A stretch of 38,127 nt of DNA from Candidatus Uhrbacteria bacterium. GTDB lineage: Bacteria; Patescibacteriota; Patescibacteriia; UBA9934. Position 1 is the stretch's first letter, and every line of letters starts with the position of its first letter. The notes beneath the pieces were generated by a model. That model searched no databases and was not told the DNA's origin. It saw nothing but the letters and a program-made list of their open reading frames with translations. Location of the stretch: assembly GCA_030688135.1 (NCBI GenBank), contig JAUYIW010000022.1:1-38127 (forward strand), written 5' to 3'. The translations under genes were made by a program, and so were the position numbers. Shown here in pieces: positions 1 through 9,100 of this stretch.

Positions 1-38
1 GATTAACTCTGATTAACTTAAACTTATCTTTTGGAGAG

Positions 39-86
39 ATCAAAAAACATGTTTTAGTCCGATCGGACTAAAACATGTTTTTTGAT
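39..86. repeat. 48-bp perfect palindrome (copy A of the TCCGATCGGA family), adjacent to the stop of the 89-625 CDS; may also act as a bidirectional terminator
   Basis: ATCAAAAAACATGTTTTAGTCCGATCGGACTAAAACATGTTTTTTGAT is its own reverse complement over all 48 nt. Confidence 0.95.
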
Positions 87-88
87 TC

Positions 89-625
89 CTAACGGATTGC
101 AAGTGCCCTGTACACAAGAATGTAATCCTCGGCCTTTATAAGTTTTATTAAATCACGTAACTGGAATATAACATCTCTTTCACCTTCCCAGACGCTTTTT
201 TGTATCATCCGAAAGTCAGATTTCTTAAGAAGTTCTCGAAAACTTGACCTGACTCGACGAATATCTTCAGGAACATCGAATACCACAATACAAACCTCGC
301 CCTCAGGTAACATCGCTTCGGTAGTGAATATCTCAGTCTTTAAAGCAGACTCGTATCCCGCATCGGTCAATCGATACAGTATTTTATTGCCCTCAAATTT
401 TAGCTCAATTAACTTTTGCTTCTCTAGCTCCCTTAACTTTCTACGTTCTCCTTGCTCCTCGAACCGCCTTCTATCGTGCGCTATCTCTGCTCTTGGGATA
501 GTTAAATATGGCCTGACTCTATAAGAGCGCATACCCGATTCAAAAATACTTCCCGCTGTGTCGGCTAGTGAAAGTAGGATTTTCTTAGTAGCGTTTGAGA
601 TGGGCTTCGCATTATGATCTTTCAT
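89..625 (-). CDS. PaaX C-terminal/Cas2-like domain protein, probable DNA-binding regulator
   Basis: 178 aa; N-terminal winged-helix-like region (RKLRELEKQKLIELKFEGNKILYRLTDAGYESAL) followed by a Cas2/PaaX-C-like ferredoxin-fold segment (EGEVCIVVFDVPEDIRRVRSSFRELLKKSDFRMIQKSVWEG). Confidence 0.75.
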   Translation of the reverse strand: MKDHNAKPISNATKKILLSLADTAGSIFESGMRSYRVRPYLTIPRAEIAHDRRRFEEQGERRKLRELEKQKLIELKFEGNKILYRLTDAGYESALKTEIFTTEAMLPEGEVCIVVFDVPEDIRRVRSSFRELLKKSDFRMIQKSVWEGERDVIFQLRDLIKLIKAEDYILVYRALAIR

Positions 626-653
626 AATGAACAGATTAATATATTTACAATTA

Positions 654-690
654 AGTATACATGATTTGATCCGATCGGACTAAAACATGT
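654..690 (-). promoter_or_regulatory. Promoter of the Cas2-like gene with an overlapping imperfect palindrome (copy B, 659-690)
   Basis: Minus-strand TATACT (654-659) as -10; ACATGATTTGATCCGATCGGACTAAAACATGT just upstream is an imperfect 32-bp palindrome sharing core and right arm with copy A. Confidence 0.6.
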
Positions 691-747
691 TCATTGCAAA
701 GATTGAAACTTTATTTCTTGGTCTGCTTTAAAAGAATGATTTTAAAC

Positions 748-795
748 AAATAAAAACCCTGCAGTAGATCGGCCGATGCCGATGCACTACAGGGC
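748..795 (-). terminator. Rho-independent terminator of the 829-1374 gene
   Basis: Reverse complement CCCTGTAGTGCATCGGCATCGGCCGATCTACTGCAGGG followed by TTTTTATTT. Confidence 0.8.
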
Positions 796-828
796 TACGC
801 CACGACGTAAATCGCGGAAGGTAGGGCG

Positions 829-1374
829 CTATGCGCCTGGGGTAAGTTCTCTGGTCTCTGTCAGTGTCTTTGAACTCTGATCCGGCGGGTTCCAGCCAAA
901 GCGAATCTTCAGAATCCGCATATGCATTTGCTGGGTAAAGATGAGACGCTCTTTCCTAGCGGCGCAGTCACTGCGAACGGCGTCAAGGTCAATGTCAAGC
1001 TCCTCATACACCAGTGCAGGAAGCTTGCCGTAAGGATCGTCCTCATTGAACAGAACACGCTCGATTACAAAAATTTCATTCGCATCTTCGAGCAATTCCT
1101 TCAATCCCTCTTGCTTCAAAAACTCAGCGTATGCGCGTCGCTCAGGATCTCGCCAACGTCTGATCATTGCGATTCCACTAACGACGATAAACAAGGCATT
1201 CATAGCCATGGCGGAAACAGCCAGATAGAAAGCTGTCGAATCCGACTCCCTAGAGGTCACGCAACCTAGGGTCAGCAAACCGAACACGGTAGCGCCAGAG
1301 ATGAACAGAAAGATTCCATTTCCCATGGTCGATCGACAACGAACATCATCCTCATTAAAGTACGTTATTTCCAT
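829..1374 (-). CDS. Hypothetical membrane protein with two predicted TM segments
   Basis: 181 aa; hydrophobic segments GIFLFISGATVFGLLTLGCV and AFYLAVSAMAMNALFIVVSGIAMI; promoter and terminator present. Confidence 0.75.
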   Translation of the reverse strand: MEITYFNEDDVRCRSTMGNGIFLFISGATVFGLLTLGCVTSRESDSTAFYLAVSAMAMNALFIVVSGIAMIRRWRDPERRAYAEFLKQEGLKELLEDANEIFVIERVLFNEDDPYGKLPALVYEELDIDLDAVRSDCAARKERLIFTQQMHMRILKIRFGWNPPDQSSKTLTETRELTPGA

Positions 1375-1415
1375 GGTCTCTCCCGATGTTATAGATCTAG
1401 TAAGACATTATCGCT

Positions 1416-1444
1416 TATGTGGCGAAAAGTCAACAATAAACTAG
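1416..1444 (-). promoter_or_regulatory. Sigma70-like promoter for the 829-1374 gene
   Basis: Reverse complement TTGACT-17 nt-TAATGT, upstream of an SD (GGGAGA) and ATG; coordinates approximate. Confidence 0.6.
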
Positions 1445-1574
1445 CCAAATTTATAGGGATTAGGTACAATGTTTTTGAAACTAAATATCAAGGTGGAAGA
1501 AGTGAAATAAGTGAATAAGTTAATTTATCAGCTTTTCACGTTTATCATTTTTTTCACCTTTATAACTTTGTAAT

Positions 1575-2036
1575 ATGGATCAGCATTATGTAAGCGACGA
1601 AGGACTCCAGACTTTAAAAGATGAGGTTGAGAATAGAAAAACAACCCTTCGACGCGAGATAGCGGAAAAAATCAGCATCGCGAAAGATCAAGGTGACCTT
1701 TCAGAGAATTTTGAATATCAAGATGCAAAAGATCAACAAGCAGAAAATGAAACCAGAATTCTGTATCTTGAAGAACTTATAAAAAGTGCGGTTGTAGTTG
1801 AGAGAAGGGAAGGCGAAAGCACGATTAACGTTGGATCAAAATTTATAGTCGAAACAGCAGATGGTGGAACAAAGGAATTTGAACTTGTGGGAGCAACAGA
1901 GACCGATCCTCTCTCAGGAAAAATTAGCAATGAATCACCGCTTGGAAATAAATTTATTGGATCGTCCATTGGTGACACTATCAAAATGGAAACGCCTGGT
2001 GGGGCAATGACGTATAAAATTATTTCAATCGAGTAA
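1575..2036 (+). CDS. greA: Transcription elongation factor GreA
   Basis: 153 aa; GreA coiled-coil (GDLSENFEYQDAKDQQ) and C-terminal domain (GATETDPLSGKISNESPLGNKFIG). Confidence 0.95.
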   Translation: MDQHYVSDEGLQTLKDEVENRKTTLRREIAEKISIAKDQGDLSENFEYQDAKDQQAENETRILYLEELIKSAVVVERREGESTINVGSKFIVETADGGTKEFELVGATETDPLSGKISNESPLGNKFIGSSIGDTIKMETPGGAMTYKIISIE

Positions 2037-2065
2037 ATGCAAGTTATAAGTTAAGAGACTAAATT

Positions 2066-3550
2066 ATGATCCCAGAGGAAATAGCAAGAAGAGAGCGGCT
2101 AAAATTAATTAGAGACGCTGGCATTGATCCATACCCTGCAGATTCGGGAAGAACACATTTAATACATGAGGTTCTTTTAAAATTTGATGATCTTGAAACT
2201 TCGGCTGATCCGGTCACTATAGCGGGACGAATGCGATCAAAACGAAAGCACGGTGGAGTTACATTTATAACACTCGAGGACGCAAGTGGCCGAATGCAGG
2301 TTGTTTTACATAGAGACTCTATTGGAGCTGAAGAATACCAAGCATTTCATGATCGCTCAGACGTTGGAGATTTTTTTGATTTTACAGGCCCTGTTTTTAA
2401 AACTCAAAAAGGAGAACAGTCAATAAATACAGTAAGCTACAAAATACTTACAAAAAGTCTATTGCCGTTGCCTGAAAAATGGCATGGCTTAACCGACACC
2501 GAAAAGCGCTACAGAAAGCGTTATCTTGATTTTATTGCCAATCCGGAAGCTATTGTTTTTGCAAAAGCCCGTGCGAATATGGTTCGAGCTATTCGAACAT
2601 TCTTGGAAGATGAAGGTTTTATGGAGGTTGAAACTCCAATTTTGCAGCCAATTCCGGGTGGAGCAAATGCAAAACCGTTTGTAACACATCACAATTCACT
2701 TCATGCTGATTTTTACCTTCGAATCGCACCGGAGCTTTACCTAAAACGATTGCTCGTTGGTGGATTTGAAAAAGTTTTCGAATTTGCAAGATGCTTCCGA
2801 AACGAAGGTATTAGCCCTCAGCATAATCCGGAATTTACTCAGGTTGAAACATATTGGGCATATGCCACCATCGAACAGCTCACCGATCACCTTGAGCGAA
2901 TGTTTGTGACTGCGCTAAAAGCTGTTACAGGCGGAAATAAGCTTATGATCGATGGCAAGGAATTTACAATCAATATTCCATTACCGCGTCACACTTTTCA
3001 TGATGTTGTACAAAAAGAAAGTGGTATAGATCTTGATAACTTTACAGATGAAGCCTCGCTTAGAACAGAAATATCAAACCGGAATATTAATACCAAGGAT
3101 GTTGTAGGATACGGAGATTTAATCGATCACCTATATAAAAAGCTTGTTCGACCAAAACTTATTGAACCGCAGTTTGTTATTGACTATCCGTCTGCAATGA
3201 AACCTCTCGCTAAACGAAGAGAAGGTGGCCAGTATAGCGCTAGCTCACAATTGCTTATAAATGGCTCAGAGGTTCTAAATAGTTTCAACGAGCTAAACGA
3301 TCCGCTCGAACAAGAAGAGCGATTCCAAGAACAGGATGCACTGCGAGAGCGTGGAAGCGACGAAGCTCAACACGCTGATTACGATTACGTTACAGCATTA
3401 AAGCACGGCATGCCTCCTGCGGCAGGCTATGGAATTGGGATCGATCGACTTGCAATGTTGCTCGCCGGAGTGCAAAATCTAAAAGAAGTAATTCTTTTCC
3501 CAACGCTAAAACCAGTTGAAGATGAAGAAACTAATGATGACTCCGAGTAA
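2066..3550 (+). CDS. lysS: Lysyl-tRNA synthetase, class II
   Basis: Class II motifs FMEVETPILQPIPGGANAKPF, RIAPELYLKRLLVGGFEKVFEFARCFRNEG, PPAAGYGIGIDRLAMLL. Confidence 0.97.
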   Translation: MIPEEIARRERLKLIRDAGIDPYPADSGRTHLIHEVLLKFDDLETSADPVTIAGRMRSKRKHGGVTFITLEDASGRMQVVLHRDSIGAEEYQAFHDRSDVGDFFDFTGPVFKTQKGEQSINTVSYKILTKSLLPLPEKWHGLTDTEKRYRKRYLDFIANPEAIVFAKARANMVRAIRTFLEDEGFMEVETPILQPIPGGANAKPFVTHHNSLHADFYLRIAPELYLKRLLVGGFEKVFEFARCFRNEGISPQHNPEFTQVETYWAYATIEQLTDHLERMFVTALKAVTGGNKLMIDGKEFTINIPLPRHTFHDVVQKESGIDLDNFTDEASLRTEISNRNINTKDVVGYGDLIDHLYKKLVRPKLIEPQFVIDYPSAMKPLAKRREGGQYSASSQLLINGSEVLNSFNELNDPLEQEERFQEQDALRERGSDEAQHADYDYVTALKHGMPPAAGYGIGIDRLAMLLAGVQNLKEVILFPTLKPVEDEETNDDSE

Positions 3551-3554
3551 TAAT

Positions 3555-3956
3555 ATGACGCGTGTTTTAGTATTTGGAACATTTGATCATTTGCACCCTG
3601 GGCATGAGCATTTTTTAAAAGCTGCACAGGCTCTTGGAGATGAATTGATAGCTTGCCTAAGTCCTGATAAGATCGTCTTAAAGTTAAAGGACAGGGAAGT
3701 CATGAATAGTTATTCAAAAAGGAAAAAAGCCTTGGAAAGCGCAGGATTCTGTGATAAAGCTGTACAAGGAGACTCGAGTCTTGGAGGATATCAAATTATT
3801 AAGAAAATCAAGCCTGATATTATAGCGCTAGGATACGATCAGAAGGCTTTAAAGGCCGATTTAAAGCGTTGGATGGCCGAAAACGAACAAAGTATCGTGC
3901 TGAAGACAATCAGTGCATATAAGCCCAAAATCTATAAATCAAGTCTATTAAAATAG
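3555..3956 (+). CDS. Cytidylyltransferase-family nucleotidyltransferase (TagD/RibF-like)
   Basis: VFGTFDHLHPGHEHFLKAA HxGH motif; the listed ORF starts upstream but ATG 3555 fits best. Confidence 0.85.
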   Translation: MTRVLVFGTFDHLHPGHEHFLKAAQALGDELIACLSPDKIVLKLKDREVMNSYSKRKKALESAGFCDKAVQGDSSLGGYQIIKKIKPDIIALGYDQKALKADLKRWMAENEQSIVLKTISAYKPKIYKSSLLK

Positions 3957-4014
3957 ACTACCGGGGCAACCACATTTTGTTACACCTACACGATCCGCAC
4001 CATATATAACACAT

Positions 4015-4143
4015 CTTGAATTACGAAACTCGATGAGATTTGCGTGAACGGGCTGTCGATCCCCGTGAACCCTACTAAAACGTAGGGAGAACGGGGGCGA
4101 CGGGCGCCCGTGAACGCAAAGATCGCAAGTTTCGTAATTCAAG
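4015..4143. repeat. 129-bp nested inverted repeat/large hairpin between the cytidylyltransferase gene and serS
   Basis: Outer arms CTTGAATTACGAAACT and AGTTTCGTAATTCAAG are perfect complements; inner complementary segments TTTGCGT/ACGCAAA, ACGGGC/GCCCGT, CCCCGT/ACGGGG, CCCTAC/GTAGGG. Confidence 0.9.
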
Positions 4144-4177
4144 GTAACACAAGACCTAAAACCTATTCCATCCAAAT

Positions 4178-5446
4178 ATGATTGACATCAAGTTGTTACG
4201 TGAAGACCCTAAATTCATAATTGACGCTGCAAAAGCCAAAAACGTCGAAGTTGACATCGACCGAATTTTAGAGCTCGACAGAAAAGTTAAGGCTCTTAAA
4301 TCTGAAATTGAAAGTATTGCTGCTCAAAAAAATGAGGCGTCCGGAAGTATTGCCTCTGCAGAAAAAGATGAAAAGAAAAAACTAATCGACGATATGACAG
4401 CGATTAGTAAAAAAGAGGAAGAGCTAAAAGCTAGCCTATCGCCACTTTCTGAAGAACTAGATGAACTACTTTTTAAAATTCCAAATCCATCAGCAAGCGA
4501 TGTTACAGTTGCAGTAAGTGAAGACGAAAATGAAGTTATTCGAACAGTAGGAGAACCTACAAAATTCAAGTTTACGCCAAAGGATCACATAGAGCTTGGA
4601 AAGCTACTCGATATTATCGATACCGAATCAGCGTCAAAGGCAAGCGCATCACGTTTTGTTTATTTGAAAGGCGACGCTGTAATGCTTCAATTCGCGCTAA
4701 TGCAATATGCGTTACAAACCGCCATGAAGCACGGCTTTGTCCCTGTTGTAGTGCCTCACCTAATAAACGCAAAGGCAATGCGAGCAATGGGATATCTTGA
4801 GCATGGCGGACACGATGAAATCTACTATCTTGCAAAAGATAACATGTACCTGATTGGAACGTCAGAACAGGCGCTTGGTCCTATGCATATCGATAAAACT
4901 ATCGACGCATCTGAACTACCGCTTCGATATATTGGATATTCGCCTTGCTACCGTCGCGAAGCAGGCTCGTACGGCAAAGACACAAAGGGAATAATACGGT
5001 TACATCAATTCGACAAAATGGAAATGTTTAGCGTAACTAAGCCTGAAAATTCTGATGCCGAGCATGAACTAATTCTAAGTATTGAAGAAGAACTTATGCA
5101 AGGACTTGGTATTCCGTATCAGGTGCTAAAAATGGTCTCGGGAGATTTGGGACTTCCTGCTGCACGAAAATATGACATTGAAGCATGGGTGCCTTCGCAA
5201 GAGAAATATCGAGAAACACATTCTTGCAGTACAACTACAGACTTCCAAGCTCGAAGACTGAATACAAAGTTTAAAGAAGGAAAGGAGAAGCCACAGTTTG
5301 TTCATATGTTGAATGGCACTGCGTTTGCAATCGGACGAACAATTGTAGCGATTTTAGAAAACTTTCAGCAAGAAGACGGTTCAGTTATCATTCCAGAAGT
5401 ACTACGTCCGTTTATGGGCAAGGACGTAATGACTCCTAAGGCGTAG
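4178..5446 (+). CDS. serS: Seryl-tRNA synthetase
   Basis: 422 aa; N-terminal coiled coil and class II motifs (YLIGTSEQALGPMH, RYIGYSPCYRREAGSYGKDTKGIIRLHQFDKME, NGTAFAIGRTIVAILENFQ). Confidence 0.97.
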   Translation: MIDIKLLREDPKFIIDAAKAKNVEVDIDRILELDRKVKALKSEIESIAAQKNEASGSIASAEKDEKKKLIDDMTAISKKEEELKASLSPLSEELDELLFKIPNPSASDVTVAVSEDENEVIRTVGEPTKFKFTPKDHIELGKLLDIIDTESASKASASRFVYLKGDAVMLQFALMQYALQTAMKHGFVPVVVPHLINAKAMRAMGYLEHGGHDEIYYLAKDNMYLIGTSEQALGPMHIDKTIDASELPLRYIGYSPCYRREAGSYGKDTKGIIRLHQFDKMEMFSVTKPENSDAEHELILSIEEELMQGLGIPYQVLKMVSGDLGLPAARKYDIEAWVPSQEKYRETHSCSTTTDFQARRLNTKFKEGKEKPQFVHMLNGTAFAIGRTIVAILENFQQEDGSVIIPEVLRPFMGKDVMTPKA

Positions 5447-5468
5447 CCCTTAAACATGAATTAAAAAC

Positions 5469-6611
5469 ATGGCTACTCCCGGCGAAAAAACTTGGGTAGA
5501 AATAAATAGCGCAGCGCTTCGATCAAATATTGAAGCGCTGCGTTCTATTCTAAATCCAGAGAGTAAATTTTGCGCTACCGTAAAAGCAAACGCATACGGG
5601 CACGATATTGAAACCATTGTACGACTAGCTAAGATCGAGGGTGTAGAGCATTTTGCAGTCGACTCGGTGGACGAAGCGATTACTGCGCGCAAAGTTGCAC
5701 CAGAAGCACAAATTTTTATTCTTGGCCATACAGTACCCGAACATTTCGAAGATATTGTTACTCACAATCTTATCCAAACAATCTACGACGAACAGTCCTT
5801 AAACCAACTTGCAGATATTGCAAGCCGAATGCAATCGAGAGCCTTGGCAAACATTAAAATTGAAACTGGTACAAATAGACAGGGAATTCGTGAATTTAAA
5901 CTTCCCGATCTTTTAAGAGCTGCGCGAAGGCATGAACGTTTTGTACAAATAGTTGGAGTATCTTCACATTTTTGCGACGCAGAGAACGTTGAAGATCAAA
6001 ATCTTTTAATGTCGCAACTAGCTAACTTTGACCGCGCGCTAAACACAATTCACGCAACTGATTTTAGTCCACCATATATTCATATTGCTTGCAGTGCAGC
6101 CGCAATGCTTGAGCCAAAATCACACTTCACAATGGCACGATACGGAATTGCGATGTATGGGCTATGGTCCTCAAAAGCACTTGAGAAAAAAATGAAAATT
6201 TCAGGAAAAGTTGACCTTTCGCCTATAATGTCACTTAAAACTAGAATCGCCCAAATTAAGGATATTCCAGCAGGGGATTATGTTGGATATTCAAGGTCTT
6301 TTAGATCTGATCGACCAATCAGAATTGCAGTCTTGCCAATTGGGTATTATGATGGTTTTAGAAGAGCGTACCAGGGTGCAGACGTGTTGATTCAAGGTCA
6401 GCGCTGCAAAAACATTGGAAATATTTGCATGAACATGTTTATGGTAGATGTTTCAAATGTACCACGAGTAAATCCTGGCGACACCGTAACCTTACTAGGT
6501 CGTGATGGTATGCATCAAATAACGGCCGATGAACTCGGGGACCGCACAGGAACGATCAACTACGAAGTCGTAACCGCAATTGGCGCGCACTTGCCAAGAA
6601 TTGTGATTTAG
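5469..6611 (+). CDS. alr: Alanine racemase
   Basis: PLP lysine motif VKANAYGHD; C-terminal MFMVDVSNVPRVNPGDTVTLLG. Confidence 0.95.
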   Translation: MATPGEKTWVEINSAALRSNIEALRSILNPESKFCATVKANAYGHDIETIVRLAKIEGVEHFAVDSVDEAITARKVAPEAQIFILGHTVPEHFEDIVTHNLIQTIYDEQSLNQLADIASRMQSRALANIKIETGTNRQGIREFKLPDLLRAARRHERFVQIVGVSSHFCDAENVEDQNLLMSQLANFDRALNTIHATDFSPPYIHIACSAAAMLEPKSHFTMARYGIAMYGLWSSKALEKKMKISGKVDLSPIMSLKTRIAQIKDIPAGDYVGYSRSFRSDRPIRIAVLPIGYYDGFRRAYQGADVLIQGQRCKNIGNICMNMFMVDVSNVPRVNPGDTVTLLGRDGMHQITADELGDRTGTINYEVVTAIGAHLPRIVI

Positions 6612-6634
6612 ACAAATATATTTAACCTTTCTCA

Positions 6635-6659
6635 ATCCGTACATCGGTAGGAACCTTGC
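6635..6659 (+). repeat. Intergenic repeat of the CTGTAnnnCGGTAGGWACC family
   Basis: ATCCGTACATCGGTAGGAACCTTGC; near-identical block at 19613-19640. Confidence 0.7.
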
Positions 6660-6664
6660 AATCT

Positions 6665-7513
6665 ATGAACCGCAGAAATTTTACTAAATCCCACCAAACA
6701 AAGGTGTATGAATCACGGCGTTTTGAGAACCCTTTCTTTCAAGACAAAAAAAGATTCAAATTTCCATGGAAAAAGATATTTGCAAGTATATTGGTATTGA
6801 TAACGCTGTCAGGATTTGTTTATTTTATATTTTATAGTCCGCTTTTTCGAATTAATTCGATTGCAATAACAGGGCTTACAACAATATCTACCGAAAGTGT
6901 TGAAGACGTTATAGAAAACACATTCCTTGAAAAACGCTTGCTAGTTCTTCCAAAAGATAACAGATTTATTTTTCAATCAGATGACCTTCACTCAGCGCTT
7001 CAAGACGCATTTGACTTTGCCGAACTAGACATAACGCAACATGGAAATGCAATAGAAATTTCACTCGAAGAACGAATAACTTCGATTTTATGGGTTTCAG
7101 GAGATCGCTATGTTATTGCTGATCTGGATGGAAATGTTATAGAAGATTTGGTAGCAAATGAAGAAGGTGTGATTGACTTACCTTCAGCGATTCCCAAGGT
7201 TTTTGACGCTAGTTTTAGTGAAATTGCCTTAGGTGATTATGTACTTGCGGAGTACATAATTCAAAACATTATTACGTTCGATTCAGGCGTACGAAAACTA
7301 AATTTTGAACCTGAAGGATACGAAATTGAAAGTCCGGAATTTACTTGGTTCACAGTTAAAACAACAAGTGGACTTGATTTAATGTTTGATGCAGGGAAGG
7401 GGACAGAAGTACAATTACTAGCGCTAGAAGTTACCTTGCGTGAACATAAGGATGACTTAGCCGAACTCGAATATATTGATCTACGTTTTGGCGATCATGT
7501 TTATGTGAAGTAA
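6665..7513 (+). CDS. ftsQ: FtsQ/DivIB-like cell division protein (POTRA domain)
   Basis: Single N-terminal TM, POTRA-like FRINSIAITGLTTISTESVEDVI; ORF opens at TTG 6656, ATG 6665 has an SD (AGGAA). Confidence 0.8.
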   Translation: MNRRNFTKSHQTKVYESRRFENPFFQDKKRFKFPWKKIFASILVLITLSGFVYFIFYSPLFRINSIAITGLTTISTESVEDVIENTFLEKRLLVLPKDNRFIFQSDDLHSALQDAFDFAELDITQHGNAIEISLEERITSILWVSGDRYVIADLDGNVIEDLVANEEGVIDLPSAIPKVFDASFSEIALGDYVLAEYIIQNIITFDSGVRKLNFEPEGYEIESPEFTWFTVKTTSGLDLMFDAGKGTEVQLLALEVTLREHKDDLAELEYIDLRFGDHVYVK

Positions 7514-7520
7514 ATTAACA

Positions 7521-7563
7521 AGGGACCTACCGATGTACAGATAGTTACCGATATACAGATTGA
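7521..7563 (-). repeat. Intergenic repeat of the CTGTAnnnCGGTAGGWACC family, reverse orientation
   Basis: Reverse complement CAATCTGTATATCGGTAACTATCTGTACATCGGTAGGTCCC closely matches 36005-36044. Confidence 0.8.
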
Positions 7564-7613
7564 GAAGAGATGAAAAGGAAATACTTCAGATTTCGCTTCT
7601 TGAATCACGATTC

Positions 7614-7642
7614 TTGACAAAGATATCAATTCTTGTTTAACT
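7614..7642 (+). promoter_or_regulatory. Sigma70-like promoter for the 7675-8550 gene
   Basis: TTGACA-17 nt-TTAACT; followed by SD GGAGG and ATG 7675. Confidence 0.65.
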
Positions 7643-7674
7643 TTAATATTGATCTTTCAAAAACGGAGGAAAAA

Positions 7675-8550
7675 ATGCTGACTGCCTTTGCGATGTCAAT
7701 AATATCCTTGAATCTTGGGCTTCTGCTTATAATCCAATCCATGAACGTGAAAAGTAAACTCGACTCTGAGGCGTTAATTCTATTTGGAAATTTTCTGTTC
7801 TTAATTGGAGTGCTAATTAGTTTTATTAGTGGACCGGGTTGGTCGCTTACGACACCGGTATTGGTTACTTGCATAGCAATTTGGCTACCGGTTTTGGCCA
7901 TAAAGGCATGCAGGAGATTCAAGCTTACTGAGCTCGTTAACCACCAATGTACATCATTGCTATATACGTCTAGATTGAAAAAAAGGTTGGTAATGCAGAG
8001 GCTTCAGGGCTACGGAACAAGATTCCAAAACTGGTACAGCACTCGCGAACAGGCAATTCTGCCACAAGCTAAATGGCGTGCTGAATATCTATGTAGCCTG
8101 ATCACCGGACCTGGATGGCTTACTGAGCGCGAGCACATCAATCAGATTGCGCACAGCAAGCTTCCAGAGCTACTCGAGCGTCGAAGGTCGCTTAAAGACA
8201 AGGGTCGTCGCGTAGGTGAAATAATCGCAAAGTACCGGTCCAAGGATATTGACGACTTTGCTCGACAACTCCTCGATAAAAGCATTGGGGACAAGCAAAC
8301 GCTGGAAACCCTACTTGCAGAAACTAAACAACAAATTCGAGATTGTGTAACATTCCTTGATCACATCGAGTCTGATTTGATCGTTGCAGTGGAGGAGGGG
8401 AGCGGCCTAGGAGAACTCAGAGAAAACTTTTATTCGCTTTCTGCCCGCATTGAAGCAAGCGAACAATCGCTAACAAAAGCGCACAAGGAAGTAAAAAATC
8501 TTCCAACTATAGTTGCACTGGCCAGAAGACGAGAAAAAGAGCCACGATAG
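7675..8550 (+). CDS. Hypothetical membrane protein with C-terminal coiled coil
   Basis: Two N-terminal hydrophobic segments then charged helical region; CGGAGGAAAAAATG supports the 7675 start over TTG 7633, which lies in the promoter. Confidence 0.75.
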   Translation: MLTAFAMSIISLNLGLLLIIQSMNVKSKLDSEALILFGNFLFLIGVLISFISGPGWSLTTPVLVTCIAIWLPVLAIKACRRFKLTELVNHQCTSLLYTSRLKKRLVMQRLQGYGTRFQNWYSTREQAILPQAKWRAEYLCSLITGPGWLTEREHINQIAHSKLPELLERRRSLKDKGRRVGEIIAKYRSKDIDDFARQLLDKSIGDKQTLETLLAETKQQIRDCVTFLDHIESDLIVAVEEGSGLGELRENFYSLSARIEASEQSLTKAHKEVKNLPTIVALARRREKEPR

Positions 8551-8558
8551 GAACTTAC

Positions 8559-8588
8559 ACCGCCGGTAACTGCCTGCGGTTTTTTTAT
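8559..8588 (+). terminator. Rho-independent terminator
   Basis: ACCGCCGGTAACTGCCTGCGGTTTTTTTATT. Confidence 0.75.
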
Positions 8589-8760
8589 TCAAATATTCTG
8601 TGCAGTAATGTTTTACGACACAAGTAGATTGGGGAGCACAGTGTGTGGCAGGGCTGTTTGTAAAATAGCTTATACTTTTAGCCATTTGCTCTTTGCTTTT
8701 GGCTAAATAGATAAGTAAAACGTGTTCAAACATTCAGTGGACTGGCAAACACAGCAAAAA

Positions 8761-8786
8761 GGTCGACAGGGCCGTAACGGACAAAG
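8761..8786 (+). repeat. Diverged fragment of the 31-kb repeat unit
   Basis: GGTCGACAGGGCCGTAACGGACAAAG vs reverse complement of 30953-30978 GGTCGACAGGGTCGCAACGAACAGAG: 22/26 identical. Confidence 0.7.
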
Positions 8787-9100
8787 TTGAACGCAAAACT
8801 ATACGTACCCCAGGTCACATGCGATAAAATGGAAGCGTCGCCAAATATACCTTTTACGACCCAAGAGGAATTCCGAACAGGATTGGGCATAAAGGTAACA
8901 TCAAAAATACATCAATTTAATAATAATTAGAGGTAATAATGCCTCTTTATATACAGATAAAAGACTTGTGAAAGATTTTCTATACTTCTTACTAGCTCCT
9001 CAATTTAGAGTTCCCATACCCTTAACCACATTCTTAATTCTAAATATTGTTAGTTGCACCTCCCCCATTTCCTACTCATAAATATACATGTGTCGTAAAA

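Noticed and set aside
39-690. CRISPR adaptation locus, because of the Cas2-like protein
   Set aside because: No Cas1, no other cas genes and no repeat-spacer array nearby; the Cas2 fold is shared with PaaX-type regulators.
3960-4177. T-box riboswitch upstream of serS
   Set aside because: No AGGGTGGNACCGCG-type antiterminator sequence or specifier architecture recognised.
8600-9100. tmRNA or RNase P RNA in the gene-free stretch
   Set aside because: None of the conserved landmark sequences of either RNA could be recognised.
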